A DNA stretch of 64,000 nt from Aspidiotus rigidus (taxonomy: Eukaryota > Arthropoda > Insecta > Hemiptera > Diaspididae), in the NCBI GenBank assembly GCA_035079385.1, contig JAVHKY010000023.1, positions 9,523,501-9,587,500 on the forward strand, written 5' to 3'. A program made the translations under genes and the position numbers. Under the pieces are notes generated by a model. That model was not told where the DNA came from and did no database searches. It saw only the letters and a list, made by a program, of their open reading frames with translations. Positions 12,001 to 23,800 of the stretch are shown here, one piece after another; the stretch's first letter is position 1; every line of letters begins with the position of its first letter.

Positions 12001-15000
12001 CCTGTTTGTCATGTTCCTCTCCTACTATTTGATATAGCTTCAGAACCGGACCTTTGACGTCACGATTCGATGACGTCATAGGTCTGCCTGGTGACGTCAC
12101 AATCTACATTTTCCAGATCTCATGTGCCTCATAAAACAGGTTCCCTGCTACCCTTTGTATAACTCCGTTAAAGAATCCGTGAGTTTTTTTTCAGGTCTTG
12201 TAACCTTAGGTTTATGACGTCATCAACCACGGACTGCTCGCGAAGTCCCCCTCCTACGATATATAACTTTGAAGTCGGAATTTTTCCAAGTCCTACAACC
12301 TCATATTGAGGACGTTATCTACCTTGGACCGCTCGCGCTCCTGGACGCGGGCGTGAAAATTTCCTGAAAATGACCTCCCCCCCAACAAAAGAAATTAAAA
12401 ACCGGAGGGCTCTTGAAAAATTGTGATTCGTAAACTACGTAGACCTTTTCAGTCTCGTGTGACGGGATTCATTTCTTAAAATACGTTAATTAAGGCTAGC
12501 TAGAAACCTATCTTATGGAGTTCAATTCGGATTTCCCATTTGATCGAGTCCCCTCCCTCCACTCATCTACAGTATATGGTCAAAATTTTCCTACGACCTT
12601 CCTTCTCTACGAAGAACGTTCATCCATTACGATTTTGAAATTTATTATTTTAATTTACAGAATTTCAAGAAACTGAAGAATTTAGACCTGAGTGGAAATT
12701 TCCTGGTGAATATCGAACCACACACTTTTGCCGGTCTCGAAAGAACTCTGGTCACACTCAACCTACGCGGCAACAGGATCTCCTCATTAATGCTCGAAGA
12801 GCCACTCGTTTTGCAAAGTCTTACTTTTCTCGATGTCTCGAGCAGCCATTTAAAAGAAATATCGGCCACATCTTTCGCGATGATGCCGTCTTTGTTGCAC
12901 CTCAACTTGAGTCACAACGTTCAGCTGAATTCGTTACCGACCAAACTCTTCCATCCGTTGACTTCTATGAACGTTCTCGACTTGAGTTACAATTCGTTGA
13001 AAACACTACCCAGCGAATTTTTCGTCAAATCCAACGCTCTAGAATGGCTATCACTGTCCAATAACGTAATATCTGAAGTGTTGGAGAATGTTTTTGATTC
13101 GCTACACAATCTGGTGTACTTGAACTTGGCTGGAAATAATATTTCGAATTTAAAAAGCGGTATATTCGCGGGTCTCCATTCGTTGAAGTTCTTGACCTTG
13201 CGTAAAAATCACCTGAGCACTTTCAAAGGCGAATTATTTATCACTTGGAGAAGCAACGGCACAAACGTAGAGACGTTAGACCTTTCAGACAATCAAATAA
13301 GCTATCTTTTCCCCACCTCGTTTAGAGTTCATCCGTATCTTAAACGCATAAACTTGGCTCGCAATAAATTCAATTTCTTCCCCAGTGAGTTGATAGCCGG
13401 TCTGGAGTTTTTGCAAGTTATAGACCTCAGTGGTAACGTACTTAAGACCTTGGACGAATTCGGTTTCGGACGATTACCACGTTTGAGGATACTCAGGTTG
13501 AATGATAATGTCATCGAAGTGATCAGCGAGACATCGTTTCACAATTCCACCCAATTACAAATCCTGGACTTGTCAAACAACGATATCGAAAAAATTGGCG
13601 AACGTACGTTTCAAGGGCTTAATCGTCTCGAAAACTTGGATCTGAAAAATAATTCGTTGACGGAACTACCGGACGGTGTTTTTGATCGTGCTAAAATTCG
13701 AATGGTAGAAAACGTCGATTTGTCGTGGAATAACTTTTCTATCGCTCCATTTAAAGCGCTCCAAAAACAGTACTTCTTCTTGACCTCCATTAATTTGTCG
13801 TACAACAAAATACGAGATGTACCCGCAGACGATACAGTTACAGTCAACATAAAGCAGTTGGATTTGTCGTATAACCCTCTGACCGAGGAATCGATCAGAA
13901 ATATTTTAAGCGAACCTAAGACCGTACGCAATCTAAACTTGGCTGGAACCGGTATCACGTCGGTGGGTCGAATGGAAACACCGTTCCTGCAATACCTTAA
14001 TATTTCTCGTAACAATATTTCCGATCTCTCCGATAAAACTTTTGAAAGAATCACTCTGCTAGAGAATTTAGACGCGTCGTTTAACCAAATCGTGGATATA
14101 TCGAATTTGTCCAAAGTATGGAGCAATCTAAAGAACCTTCATACTTTGGATCTATCTTCAAATCCTATTGATACCATTACGCAGAAAGATCTCGAAGGTC
14201 TTCGCCCTCTAAGACATCTGAGACTGGCTAACTTAGAATCGTGTCTGAAAATTGAAAAGTACGGTTTTCGACAGTTTTCCAACCTGATTGAACTAGATTT
14301 GTACGGCTATCCGAAATTGGGATACTTGGACGTACCCGGTATTTTACATAATCTACCTTCGCTAGAGATTCTAAACGTGGAGTTGAAAGATCCTAATGTT
14401 GGAAGCGAACAATTGGGACCGGCTATGAATTCCAGATTGCGTTTTGTTGGTATCTGGGGTCAACGGGTGACTACGCTATCTTCCGGTGCCTTGGCGGGCT
14501 TGAAACAACCCGAAGTAACGGTGAAGATATCTAATACATCTTTGAATTCTGTGCCGCCAGGATTGCTCATACCTTTGCCGAGATCGACGTCCGTCACTTT
14601 GGATCTCCATTATAATCAGATCCCTACTCTTACACCGCAGTTCCTATCGAGCTTCGATGATCGAAAAGGTCATCTACTGATCAAAGGATTGGAAACGAAT
14701 CCTATTCTGTGTGACTGTGGAGCACGAGCCCTACGGAGAAGTGGCCTCGCATTCGGTATCAAATGCTCGGCACCTGCGCACGTTAGCGGTAAATATTTAG
14801 TAGAAATCGCGGATGGTGATTTAACGTGTGATGTGAGTAAACAAACGCCATCAACAATCAGCACGCCAACAGTGACTACTTCGGCGGTCACGATAATCAA
14901 GATGAGGCAAAACCAAAGGCAAACTACGGAACCGGATATCATTTGGTCGGTTGCGCCACCGACCACCGCCAAGCCACAACATATAACAGGAAAGACACCG

Positions 15001-15396
15001 CAATCTACTATGACCATTGTCAGTAACGATGATACCTTAATTATTGGAATCGTTGGTGGTGTGGTCGCTTTTATCGCCTTATTGATCATTATAATATGCG
15101 TTATTCGCTTGCGAATGAACAACCGCTTCGATCCTTATCAAGTTGGCGCTCTTGCCACGATGCCCTCGGTCATACAGATGCACTGTAATAATCCGGCGTG
15201 TCGTTGCAAGTTGGGATTGCCCCCTTCGATGTACGCCTATAATCCGAGTTACGCGTCCACGTTGCCATCCAAGATGGCATCGCCACCTTCGTTGTCGCCT
15301 CCTTTGCGACAGAGTTACGCAACTATAGGTCGTCCATATCAGAATCCCTACTGTGTTCCTTATTCGTCTGATGAGAAAGATTATAGTCTTAAGTAA
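3061..15396 (+). CDS. Chaoptin-type leucine-rich-repeat transmembrane protein (3' part, 7 exons)
   Basis: Cell-surface LRR protein, probably in adhesion or recognition. Exons: 3061-3308, 3662-3761, 4055-4225, 4297-4415, 5010-5156, 5236-5475 and 12661-15396. All junctions are GT-AG and the phases agree, giving 1252 residues. Nearly all of it is 24-residue LRRs (LxxLxLxxNxI), about 40 or more by length. An LRRCT-like Cys cap (CDCGARALRR, then two more Cys) spans about 14700-14830. A Ser/Thr-rich stalk follows, then one membrane helix at 15037-15105 and a cytoplasmic tail of about 95 residues rich in Pro and Tyr. The first exon begins with the last two bases of a codon, so signal peptide and N-terminal cap exons lie upstream, probably outside the window. 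Drosophila chaoptin is GPI-anchored and artichoke is secreted; the helix and tail here mark a different subtype. The family is secure, the orthologue is not. Confidence 0.9.
7112..7180. repeat. Perfect 69-bp palindrome with 34-bp arms
   Basis: Arms 7112-7145 and 7147-7180 are exact reverse complements around a single central G. The arm starts TTAAAGATAACTTTATTTCG. Together with about 40 bp before it, the palindrome interrupts the surrounding array. The words CTTTAAAGTTTGGGCC (about 7057-7072) and CTTTAAAAGTTTGGGCC (about 7175-7191) flank the inserted stretch, as if the target had been duplicated. Confidence 0.85.
7767..7902. mobile_element. 136-bp MITE with TA target duplication
   Basis: Terminal inverted repeats of about 25 bp: TGTGACCTCGTCTACAGAAA at the left and its near-perfect complement at the right end. 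TA flanks both sides (7765-7766 and 7903-7904). Removing the element and one TA restores the array consensus CAATCATATATAGGTTGGAG, which other array units share. That gives both the element boundaries and the relative age: it inserted after the array formed. The TA duplication fits Tc1/mariner-type mobilisation. Confidence 0.85.
8376..8412. repeat. 37-bp hairpin of the minisatellite motif
   Basis: CCCCCTTCTATCATATA is followed after 3 bp by its exact complement TATATGATAGAAGGGGG. The arms are 17 bp and are the same word used in the 45-bp minisatellite further right, here joined head to head. Confidence 0.8.
8940..9228. repeat. First block of the 45-bp minisatellite
   Basis: About six diverged units of GAGCTATATATGATAGGAGG followed by GGGACTTAGAAGAATTTCGAGTCTC. 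This block is more variable than the main array at 9656-11891. The open frames in both directions are repeat translations (MIGGG..., IIYSS...), not genes. Confidence 0.85.
9229..9655. repeat. 89-bp inverted repeat pair with GC-rich core
   Basis: 9229-9317 and 9567-9655 are reverse complements with only two mismatches that I can find over 89 bp. The arm begins AACAGGGAACCTGTTTTATG, runs through a GGGGGGCTATTTGAGAAATC segment and a CCGTCCGCCGTCC-type GC-rich segment, and ends AAACTTAGAAAAATT. The 249-bp interior holds the left 93-bp arm of the larger inverted repeat and about 3.5 minisatellite units in reverse orientation. Confidence 0.9.
9318..9410. repeat. Left arm of a perfect 93-bp inverted repeat bounding the minisatellite
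   Basis: Base for base, this equals the reverse complement of 11892-11984. It starts ACGGCTTCCTTAACGAAGTT and ends AAGGAAGCCTAGAT. It includes the family box AGGGAACCTGTTTTATG. The 2.5-kb minisatellite sits between the two arms. Confidence 0.92.
9656..11891. repeat. Main minisatellite array, 45-bp and 40-bp units
   Basis: About 50 head-to-tail units of TTCGACTCTCGAGCTATATA followed by TGATAGGAGGGGGACTTAGAAAAAT (45 bp), mixed with 40-bp units lacking five bases of the G-rich stretch. Units alternate GAGCTATAT and GAGCCATAT, and TTGGAAA and TTAGAAA. A higher-order period of 525 bp is visible: the stretch near 9990-10184 recurs unchanged at 10515-10709, and the rare GACTGGGAAAAATTCCGACT variant at about 10310 and 10440 recurs at about 10835 and 10965. 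The long open frames are repeat artefacts. Confidence 0.92.
11892..11984. repeat. Right arm of the 93-bp inverted repeat
   Basis: Exact reverse complement of 9318-9410. It is followed at about 11990 by another AACAGGGAACCTGTTT box, then by a short degenerate TGACGTCA-containing tail to about 12360. Confidence 0.92.
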
Positions 15397-17234
15397 ACTT
15401 AAAGTTGTACTTACCTGTACCTATTCAAATTTTGAATATTGTCGTTGTTATAGTCTCGTTGTTAATTTTAGATGTTTTGTTTTTGATTGTGATATTATTG
15501 TTTATTGGCCTTTGCGCGTTCATTATTACTCCACTTTCTGCCATTCAATTTAATTAATTTTATCTTAGTTGTACTTTTTTTTTTTATCATAATTATGTGT
15601 AATATTTTGATTGCGGAAATGTATTTCTATATGGTGCTAGAACAGGAAAATGATATTTTTAAAATACTCGATTAGCAAATTTAATTTTAAATTTGTAGGT
15701 GACAGCTGTATGCAACGATATGTACTCACGTTATATATTAGATTATTTTCTTTCTATATAAGTACCAAGAATTGCCAAGCGCTCATGCATTAAGAAAAAT
15801 AAAAGAAGGTCGTATGATTTATTTTCTCCTTAATTCTCCCACCCCCGTGTAAGAAAGTCGAATAGTTTTCATTGCGTACACTTCCTTCCCTTTCTCCCCC
15901 CAAAAAATATATAAAGGTCCACTTTTAAGTAGGTATTTTTCATAAAAATGAATCTTGAAGATTTTCCAAAAAAAAAATTCAATCATCATAAAGGCGGCTT
16001 ATTTGCATTTTCTTATTTTAATATATTCTAATATTTATCCTTCGTGGACCGATTAAGTCTTTTCGCTTTCATCCGACTGCAATTTTAATATTGTTTTTGT
16101 TTTTTTGTTTTTTTTTTTTTTCAAACTAGAAAGAAAATATCGAATGATTTGTGCAATTTTAGTTTTTTTGTATACTGATCTTAGAGAACGGATTACTTTT
16201 TATTGTTTAAGCAATTATTGTGAAGAGATCGGTATTAAATCTCTCGTTTCCTATGAAATGAATCTGCTCAAGAAAAAAATGAAAATTACGAGTAGTTATA
16301 CTAAGTATATTATTAAGTTTTTGTTTGTTATCCTAAGATTTTTTTATTTATTTCTTTAATTCTTTGGTTAGTGAACAACGAAATAAGTCTTCCTTCAGTA
16401 TTATTATAGATTAAGCTGGATTTTTAAAATTGTAAATACGATAAGTGATAAGAATTTTTATAGGCTAAACTCGTATTTTGTAAAGAAATAGCTAAGCATA
16501 CAGGCTGTCTATTTTTAATGTATAATTTTTATGTAAGAATTTAAGTTTATAAAGGATGGTTGTATGGAAATAATTATGCTAAATTATGATTAGAAAACGT
16601 AAATAAATTTGCGAGATTAAATCAAGGGGGCATTTAGTGCAATACATTTCACACTTTTATAGTGAATTTTAGTTCTTAGTTTGGTGGATTATCAATTTTT
16701 TTGACCAAAAAAATATTCTCTTATTTCTTAGCATTTTTAAGAAGTTTTCTAATATTTTATATTTTTAGTTGAAGTGCTATATTAGTTATGAATTACAAAT
16801 TTTTGTGTAACATTTCGTTTCGAAATTTTATACCTACGACTATAAATTAGACAAATTGAATATTTTTTAGGCCTATTCTGTTGTGTTTTGTTATGATAAT
16901 ATTATTATTGATTATTTATAAACGCTCAACCTGTTTCAAATTTATTTATCGTTCTGCGAGTGTTCATTCTTTATAATAATATCGAAGTTGTCTTTGAAAA
17001 GGGGGCTAACATTCATATTCTTATAATATATGAGAAATCTTCGCCGTCTGCCGTCTCTTAGAATTTTATTATTTTTTGTATGGTGGGTATATTTGGAGAA
17101 ATTTCTACTTCTGTGCTTTTCATATATAGACGGATCACAATTTTTGCCATCAAGCCGGTCTCAGCGGTTGGCTCACCTCGTGTAAGGAGAACATTGATGA
17201 GTTCTAGTCGCTAGTCGTTCGATATTAAAATGAA
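15397..17234 (+). terminator. 3' UTR and flank of the LRR gene, with candidate poly(A) signals
   Basis: AT-rich non-coding sequence follows the TAA at 15394-15396. AATAAA hexamers stand at 15798-15803 and 16602-16607, and either could end the transcript. No exon of another gene is visible. A small piece of the dispersed repeat (GAGAAATCTTCGCCGTCTGCCGTC) lies near 17031-17060. Confidence 0.5.
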
Positions 17235-17870
17235 ACGTACCAATGAATAGCTGAATTATTTACAAAAAAAATTGTATAACACGTATTTATTGGATTAGAG
17301 GCACTCCGCGGAAGTTATGAGCCACAATTACACTATCGAAGTTAGCGATCTTGTGTTTCTAGGGGTCTGTAGCCACAATATATAGTAGCGGCGATTTGAA
17401 ATATGAGAAATGATGAATTTGCGCCTTCAGAATAGAAAATAGGCAAAAATATGTAGAGAGCAAAAGTTGTAGCTCTTATTAAGATCATTTATATGAAAAA
17501 CAACAAAATCAAAATTAGTAAATCTAGACTTGAGATATGAGGGCTTTTGTGACATTTGTAGTGCTTTCAAATTTTTCAATCTTATATAACTTTGCTCCAA
17601 GTTATTCAATGTCGAAACCAAAAGCACCGATGGAAAGCTGAATTATTCACAAAAAACTTTTATAATAGGTATTTATTGTATTAGTGGAACTTCGCAAAAG
17701 TTATGAGCTACAATATAGTACAGTAGCGGCAGCTTGGAATATAAGAAATGATGAATTCGCGCCTTCAGAATGGGTATTAGGCAAAAATATGTATGAACAA
17801 ACGTTGTAGCTCTCATTGAGATCTTTCATAAAAAAAAAACAAAATCGAAATGGTTTTTGGGGGCCAGAAA
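17235..17870. repeat. Degenerate tandem duplication, unit about 340-390 bp
   Basis: The segment from about 17235 to 17622 is repeated, diverged, from about 17623 to 17870. Matching landmarks are TAGCTGAATTATTTACAAAA (17247) with AAGCTGAATTATTCACAAAA (17635), and GCGCCTTCAGAAT at 17421 with the same word at 17759. The offset drops from 388 to 338 because the first unit has about 50 extra bases. Neither copy codes convincingly. Confidence 0.7.
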
Positions 17871-18465
17871 GAGCCTACCTAACAATTTTCTAAGAGGCGC
17901 TTTGTCCCGCAAAATTACACCACTTTTCGCTATGGCCCATGGATTACTAATGACATTCGGAAAAATTTAGAGCCTTGACCGAATGAGCTGCAGGTTTTTC
18001 CTCTCCATTAGCTTTTCTGAACCTCTCCCGACTTTTCAAACTCATTGCCTTGCATTCACCCGTATACATCATTGCGAACAAAACGCAATAAATAATGGGA
18101 AATATTAAAATGAACGCGAAGTAAATTAGTTTTAAACGCGGAGGTGGTGTACGGTAAAAATAATTTGTACAACGCGATTCGATGAGAAATTCACGCGATG
18201 GCGCGCGAACAGTATTTTTAATTACAGGAACGCGAATTATAAATCACATAATATTCAATAGGGCTAATTCTGTTGTATATTTTTTTATTTTCAAAAATTC
18301 TATAGCTGCGACTCTTCATTCTATTCGATTCTATCAGTTATCGAAGTATTAATTTACTTATCGTTGTTGTTCTTTTTTCATGATTAGTCATGATGAAGGA
18401 CAGTAGGGAGGATGTTGGTATACGATTAGAAGTCCCACACGGCGAAACTATTAGCTACTTTATAA

Positions 18466-18729
18466 AAACACCGAGGAAAGTGGACATTTCGAAGTTTCAA
18501 GGAGTTGAACTTCGGGGTTTGGGGCATATCGTTGAACTCTGTACGCCCTGAAGAAGAAACGTGCACATGCCCGGCCTTTTTTAAAAATAATGAATGCAAA
18601 CATTCACTTGGAATGAAAACCCGCCTGAAATTAGTGGACGTCCCACCCGCAGCCAAAGAAATTCCATTGGGCCAGAAAAGAAAAAGAGGTCGCCCTTTGA
18701 AGGCCAAACGAGCCCTTATGACGCAGTAA
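18466..18729 (+). pseudogene. SWIM zinc-finger fragment of a MULE-type transposase
   Basis: An open frame of about 87 codons with no good ATG (the frame is closed by a TAA at 18463) contains CTCPAFFKNNECKHSLGM. This is a complete CxC...CxH SWIM zinc-binding motif. It is followed by VPPAAKEIPLGQKRKRGRP, the basic tail that often follows SWIM domains in transposase-derived insect proteins. The DDE/MULE catalytic domain expected upstream is not seen, so only the C-terminal end survives. Assignment to MULE elements is from family knowledge; the SWIM motif is seen directly. Confidence 0.7.
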
Positions 18730-18807
18730 TAATATTACAGACATACAATAACGCCGTTTATCCTACTCGATTTACGGGAACAAAGCGCTTTGTTTTATAG
18801 GCGAGAC

Positions 18808-19111
18808 CAAGGATGCGCAGCCAATCAGCATTGACTTAAACTTCAGCTTTTGGCTGACAGCTAATCCCAATAAATTCATTAGCTGGATTTTAGCTTTTTC
18901 AAAATGGGTCAAAATAATGGCTTAAGACTTAAACTTAATTACAATAGCTTAATTTTACCTGCAACGAATCAATAATTTCTAATGACTGGCTATTGGCTGA
19001 AAAGCTGATGTCTCAAAATTCATTGACTGTCTTTTAGCTTTCTTAGAAATGGTCAAAACAAGAACTTAAGCTTAAACTTGAGCCAATAACGGCTTTAACT
19101 GCGCATCCCTG
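18808..19111. mobile_element. 304-bp hAT-type MITE with 8-bp target duplication
   Basis: The left end is CAAGGATGCGCAG (18808-18820). The right end is CTGCGCATCCCTG (19099-19111), whose complement is CAGGGATGCGCAG: 12 of 13 positions match, and the start is the CAGGG typical of hAT elements. The 8-bp duplication GGCGAGAC occurs at 18800-18807 and 19112-19119, exactly adjacent. The interior is AT-rich with AACTTAAGCTTAA words and has no transposase, so the element is non-autonomous. Confidence 0.92.
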
Positions 19112-20091
19112 GGCGAGACGACACTCCGTGAATGCGCGTCGTTGTAGCGTCAAAATCAGTACTGCGCATGTGCAAAGGGTAGATATGAATTTTCATATCT
19201 ACCCTCGGTGAGAAATGAATGTACGCGGGTAACAAAACTACTAGGCTTTTTCATCGCCTTTTCATCGCGTAAAGAAAAACGTTATGTGCAACACGGTCAA
19301 AAAAGCATTTCTCAACTCTGTGCAAATATCAACCCTTGCCTTCGGCTTGGGTTGCTAACTTTGCACTCGATGAGAAATTGCTCATTTTTCTCCCTTGTTG
19401 CACAAATAACTATTCTCTTTGTCTTTTTTCGTCTATGTACTTAATGTACTGCACTATATTAATATCGCGTTCGTTTCTTTTATTCTCGTTTGAAACATAT
19501 TGTATCTTGTGCATTTTTTAAAAATGTCTTTAATTCAATTATTTTCGCGTTCAAATTTTGTAATACTGTGCAACAGTTTCTTTTCCTTGTAATACCATCT
19601 ATTTTTCGCGGGATTATCTGTTCTTTTCGCGTGCCGAAAAATGCATGCCATAAATAATCAGCAAATTGATGTCATTTTAAAGGACATACATGATCAGGTA
19701 TCAACTGTGAACATAAGTATAAATTTCTTTGGAAATTCGAACTTCAATAGCCTCTATGTGCTCGTCTTCACGAAGATATAAGAACGCGTGAGAACTCAAA
19801 TAAAAAAAAAAAAAAATTACAAATCATTCTGTTTCAATGACTCTCGTGTCATAATTCTCGATTCTTGTAAATTCTTTACCGACGTTACCATGGGATTAAA
19901 AGATCGACTGTGTTTGCTCTTTTATGATAAGAATTTAATTCATAGCATATACCTTCTCCTGCAATCCGAGCAGTCACCTGACCAACAGGAAGTAATACAG
20001 AATAAAAGCCCGGATTATGATCGTCTGTCGAACATGCCTTACACGAGGTTGAGTCGACTATTCATGAATATATATGGCGATTATGAGACTT
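19112..20091. other. No recognised gene; one perfect short hairpin
   Basis: 19177-19204 is a perfect hairpin (GGGTAGATATGAA, 2-bp loop, then its complement). Open frames at 19208-19444 and 19788-20096 have no recognisable domain. A stretch near 19641-19697 (ATG to CAG, then GTATCA) could be a small exon, but I found no partner for it. Confidence 0.4.
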
Positions 20092-20345
20092 GTTAATAGG
20101 GAACCTGTTCTATGGGGGGCTTCTTGAGAAGTTTGCCGCGCGCCGTCCGCCGCCCAACAAAAAACTTGGAAAAATTTTGACTTTCGAGCCATATATGGTA
20201 GGAGGGGGACTTGGAAAAATTTACTTGGAAAAATTTCGACGCTCGAGTCATATACAATTTTTCCAAGTCGCCCTTCTATTATATATAGCTCGAGTGTCAA
20301 CATTTTTCCAAGTCCCCCTCCTATCGTTCCTCCTTTAACTTCTTT
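20092..20345. repeat. Dispersed modular repeat copy
   Basis: Starts with AGGGAACCTGTTCTATGGGG, then GGCTTCTTGAGAAGTTTGCC, a GC-rich CCGTCCGCCGCCC segment and AAACTTGGAAAAATTTTGAC. It continues with two and a half minisatellite-type units, the last in reverse orientation. The order of modules matches the 89-bp inverted repeat arm at 9229. Confidence 0.8.
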
Positions 20346-20841
20346 AAGGAAACCGTCGTTTCAAGACTTTGTAGACATAAGGGGCTCTCAAGGCAGATGT
20401 TTTTAATAAAGGCTTGCATCTTTTATAATGATTTAGAGAATGAACCCCGGATGGTGTAATTAAATATCATCTCTCAAGCCACTAATGAATAAATATTCCT
20501 TTTATAGTATGGAGTGCCATACTCTCATGGTGACGCTTGAGTGGTATTAAATCTCTTCGAGATGACTGGTTTTGTATTTGTATGTGTCGGGGTACTTTTT
20601 TTATTTTTGTTTTTTCTTAATTGTAATTGTTCGTTCGAATGGGCTGAAAAATGTTAGTTTTGACAATTTGCGATCAAATTTGGCTAACAAGATTTAAATA
20701 ATTGAACTGGGATGAGAACTTAAATAACTGTATTCGAAGTAATCATATTGTAGTAATTTCTAAATAATTGCGCTATTATGAATTCATTATAGGCTTAAAA
20801 CAATATGAAAAATTAGGTTATATCCAAAACCGGTAAACAGT

Positions 20842-23800
20842 TTAAGGTGATGGCGTTGTCGTTGTTGTACTTGCAGTTGACGTTGAAGATGGAGACGTTG
20901 GAGTAGAGGTCGTTGAAGAAGGGAATAATGTCGATGATGACGATGAAGTGGAGAGAGTAGGTGATGTTGTTGAAGAAAGGATGTCAATGGCCGACGGTGT
21001 CGAAGATGCGACAATCGGAGCTATACATTCCCCATTTTGGCAGATGCACTGAGTGGCGTTGTCAAGTTTTACTGAAATCAAATAAAAAGAGGAATTAATT
21101 TCATACGCCGAAACTTAAACTTGGATTGGATTCAATACGATCAAATTTTCTTATAGAAATAGAAACTTCGTTTTTTTTAATCATTATTTAAATAGAGCTG
21201 GTGACTTCTTTATGTTAAAATATTTTTTAAAAAGAAACAAGAAGTATCCGGCCGAGGAGAACTTTTTATTTATTTTTTTTTTTCGCGATTGCATCAGATG
21301 CAAGAGCCCCAAAAATCATCCGTCCAACGAATTTATCAATGATTTTATTTGTTCTGGTCTGGACTAATGATTTACATAATAGACTTCTCTCCCAAACTCT
21401 AAATTAATAATTTGTGTATTACGAAAATTAAATATCTATGGTTCAACGCGTAAAGTTTTTTTTCCAGCCTAGCCTAATAAACTCTTCGTTTTCCTTCTTT
21501 TTTGAAACACTCGGGTTTCTTTGAATGCTTTTTGAAAAATCAATAGGAAATTTTAGATTTCTCCATCAGATTTTCATACAAAATTCAACTTATAAAATTC
21601 TGATATTTTTCCAGAGCTCTGTATCGCATCGCACTCAGTATTATGAATCTGAAATGAGTAAAAATTAGTGATTACATATGGATCACAAAATCGATAGACG
21701 ACGATAGTTTTTCGATCTTCAGAAATTTCAGTTTCGTTTACTTTGTTTTCTAATTCAGTTTTCAGCGTACAGTTGACTTTAGTTGATAAATAATTGAATA
21801 AGTTTTTCAAAGTTTCCTAATTGAAAAATCATTCTTTTTTTTTTCAGTGCTTTATTTTATGAACTATTATTATTTTTGAAAACCCTATCTTCCAGGAACA
21901 TTATAGGCTTAGACGCGTATTTTTTTAACTCACTCGTAATTATAAATACCTACTCGGAAATTTTGAAGTCGACACGTTCACAAAGAATATCGGAAGTGAA
22001 AATATCCGTACTTATTCTCTACTCTCCTACTTTGTATATAAATAGGTATGTATAATGTAGACATTTATTGTCATTATCTTCGAAACTTTACCTCGAACAG
22101 TACTCGAGTAATTACAGAAAAATTATTGATAAAAAAATAACGAGTTTAAATTGCTGCCATGATTTTTCTATCATTAAATTGTTTCCGACGATACAGAATA
22201 CCCACAATATATAAAAATAAATCGCATAATAAGACTATTCAAAAAAAAAAAAAATAAAGAAAAAGGAAGAAACAAATACAAATCAACTTTTATATTCCGT
22301 TTATTTTCAGTTCATTGCGATTAATTCATACATTTTGGAAAGTTGATGGCAGGCGCGTACTTTCTAATACCATTTATAGAAGCAATAAAGTTTTTTCCCA
22401 GATTTTATTTTTTTTAATTGAAAGAAACAATGTTCCTTACATGATAGTAGGAGAAAAAAGAAGAAGATCGAGGAAAAAAACTTGCCTGTATGATTACCTG
22501 AGTGCCTGTCGACAGATTCAACGGTTTTTTTTTAATAAGTGAAACACCTAATATGAATTATTGATTTTTATCCCCAATAATATCAATTTGTGAAAATTTC
22601 GATGAAAAAGAAAGATGAGAAAAAAAAATTAAGAAACAAGACAATGAGAGAACTCTAATAGCTGGTTGTAAAAAGTTTAAGTTTGAAATTTTCTCTTCAG
22701 AAAGTTCAAGTATCCGAAAACCACGCAGATAATCTATGAAAATTTGAAAATTTTATTCATCAGATTCAGATTCCATACGAATTGTGTAAGTTCCTTGATA
22801 ATTCAAGATTATTATTTTTTCAAAATATTAAATTGATGTATTTTTTTCCTTAGGTATTTTTCGTTCCTCAAACCTATTCATATAAAACGATCTAAATCAG
22901 TATTTCTTTCGGTTCTCAACATTGGAAATCAGAACCTACCTTATTGAGAATTCTTATATTTTCATCGTACTTTTAAAGTGGATCGTTTGTAATTTTGGAA
23001 GACTAATCAAAGATTTTTGTAATTACATATTTCTAATCTTGACCGAAATTTCGAAAGACTGAAGTCAATTTTGATGATAGGAACAAAAAAAATACTCGCA
23101 ATAATGATAAAAGAGCAACCAGAAGAGAGAAAAAAATATTATAATTATAGTCTTACTCGAAATCGTATTTTCGTACTTTCACGTATCTATTGCTGTAAAT
23201 TATTCAAAAAGTAACACTTATGAATAAAATAAAATTAAAAAAAAAGAAACGAAATGTGACAAAGTAACTCAAGGTAGTACTGCTGGTGGCTTTTTCGTTT
23301 TATTTTTCTAAATTTGATTTTTTTTTTGAAATTATTCCTTGAATGGGATTTTTTCCGAATATTTTTTTATTGTTTGGATTGATAAGTATGAGAAAAAGCA
23401 ATTTCTGTAAGGGACAGATGGAATTTCAGTTCAAAACAGTCGATAGTGATTAATTTAGGTTTCTTTTCTGTTTTTACGAATAATGAAGCGATGCTAAGAG
23501 TTATTTTCTCGATAAAAAAAATAGCGGGTAAATATTACGTCTTAAAAAGGATATTGATAAGTGCAGATGTATAGTTTTTTGGAGATTTAAAATTTTTCTT
23601 TTCTAAGTCTTTTTTCGTTTTATCATGAGTATCTAGAGATAAACTTAGTAGGTAACAAAAAACTCATCTATCAAATTTCATGCGCATTTATTTGTTAGAG
23701 GTTTCAATTTTTACTTGACCAGTCACCATCTTTTATCCATATGGGCTAGAGGTATTCTTTAGCAGTATGAAAAAGACGGAATAAAGAATGGGAAATAAAC

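Noticed and set aside
21574..21640. A 27-bp GTAATC...TTTCAG stretch as a tiny intron in the middle piece of the secreted gene
   Set aside because: It is too short for splicing, and the frame is open through it.
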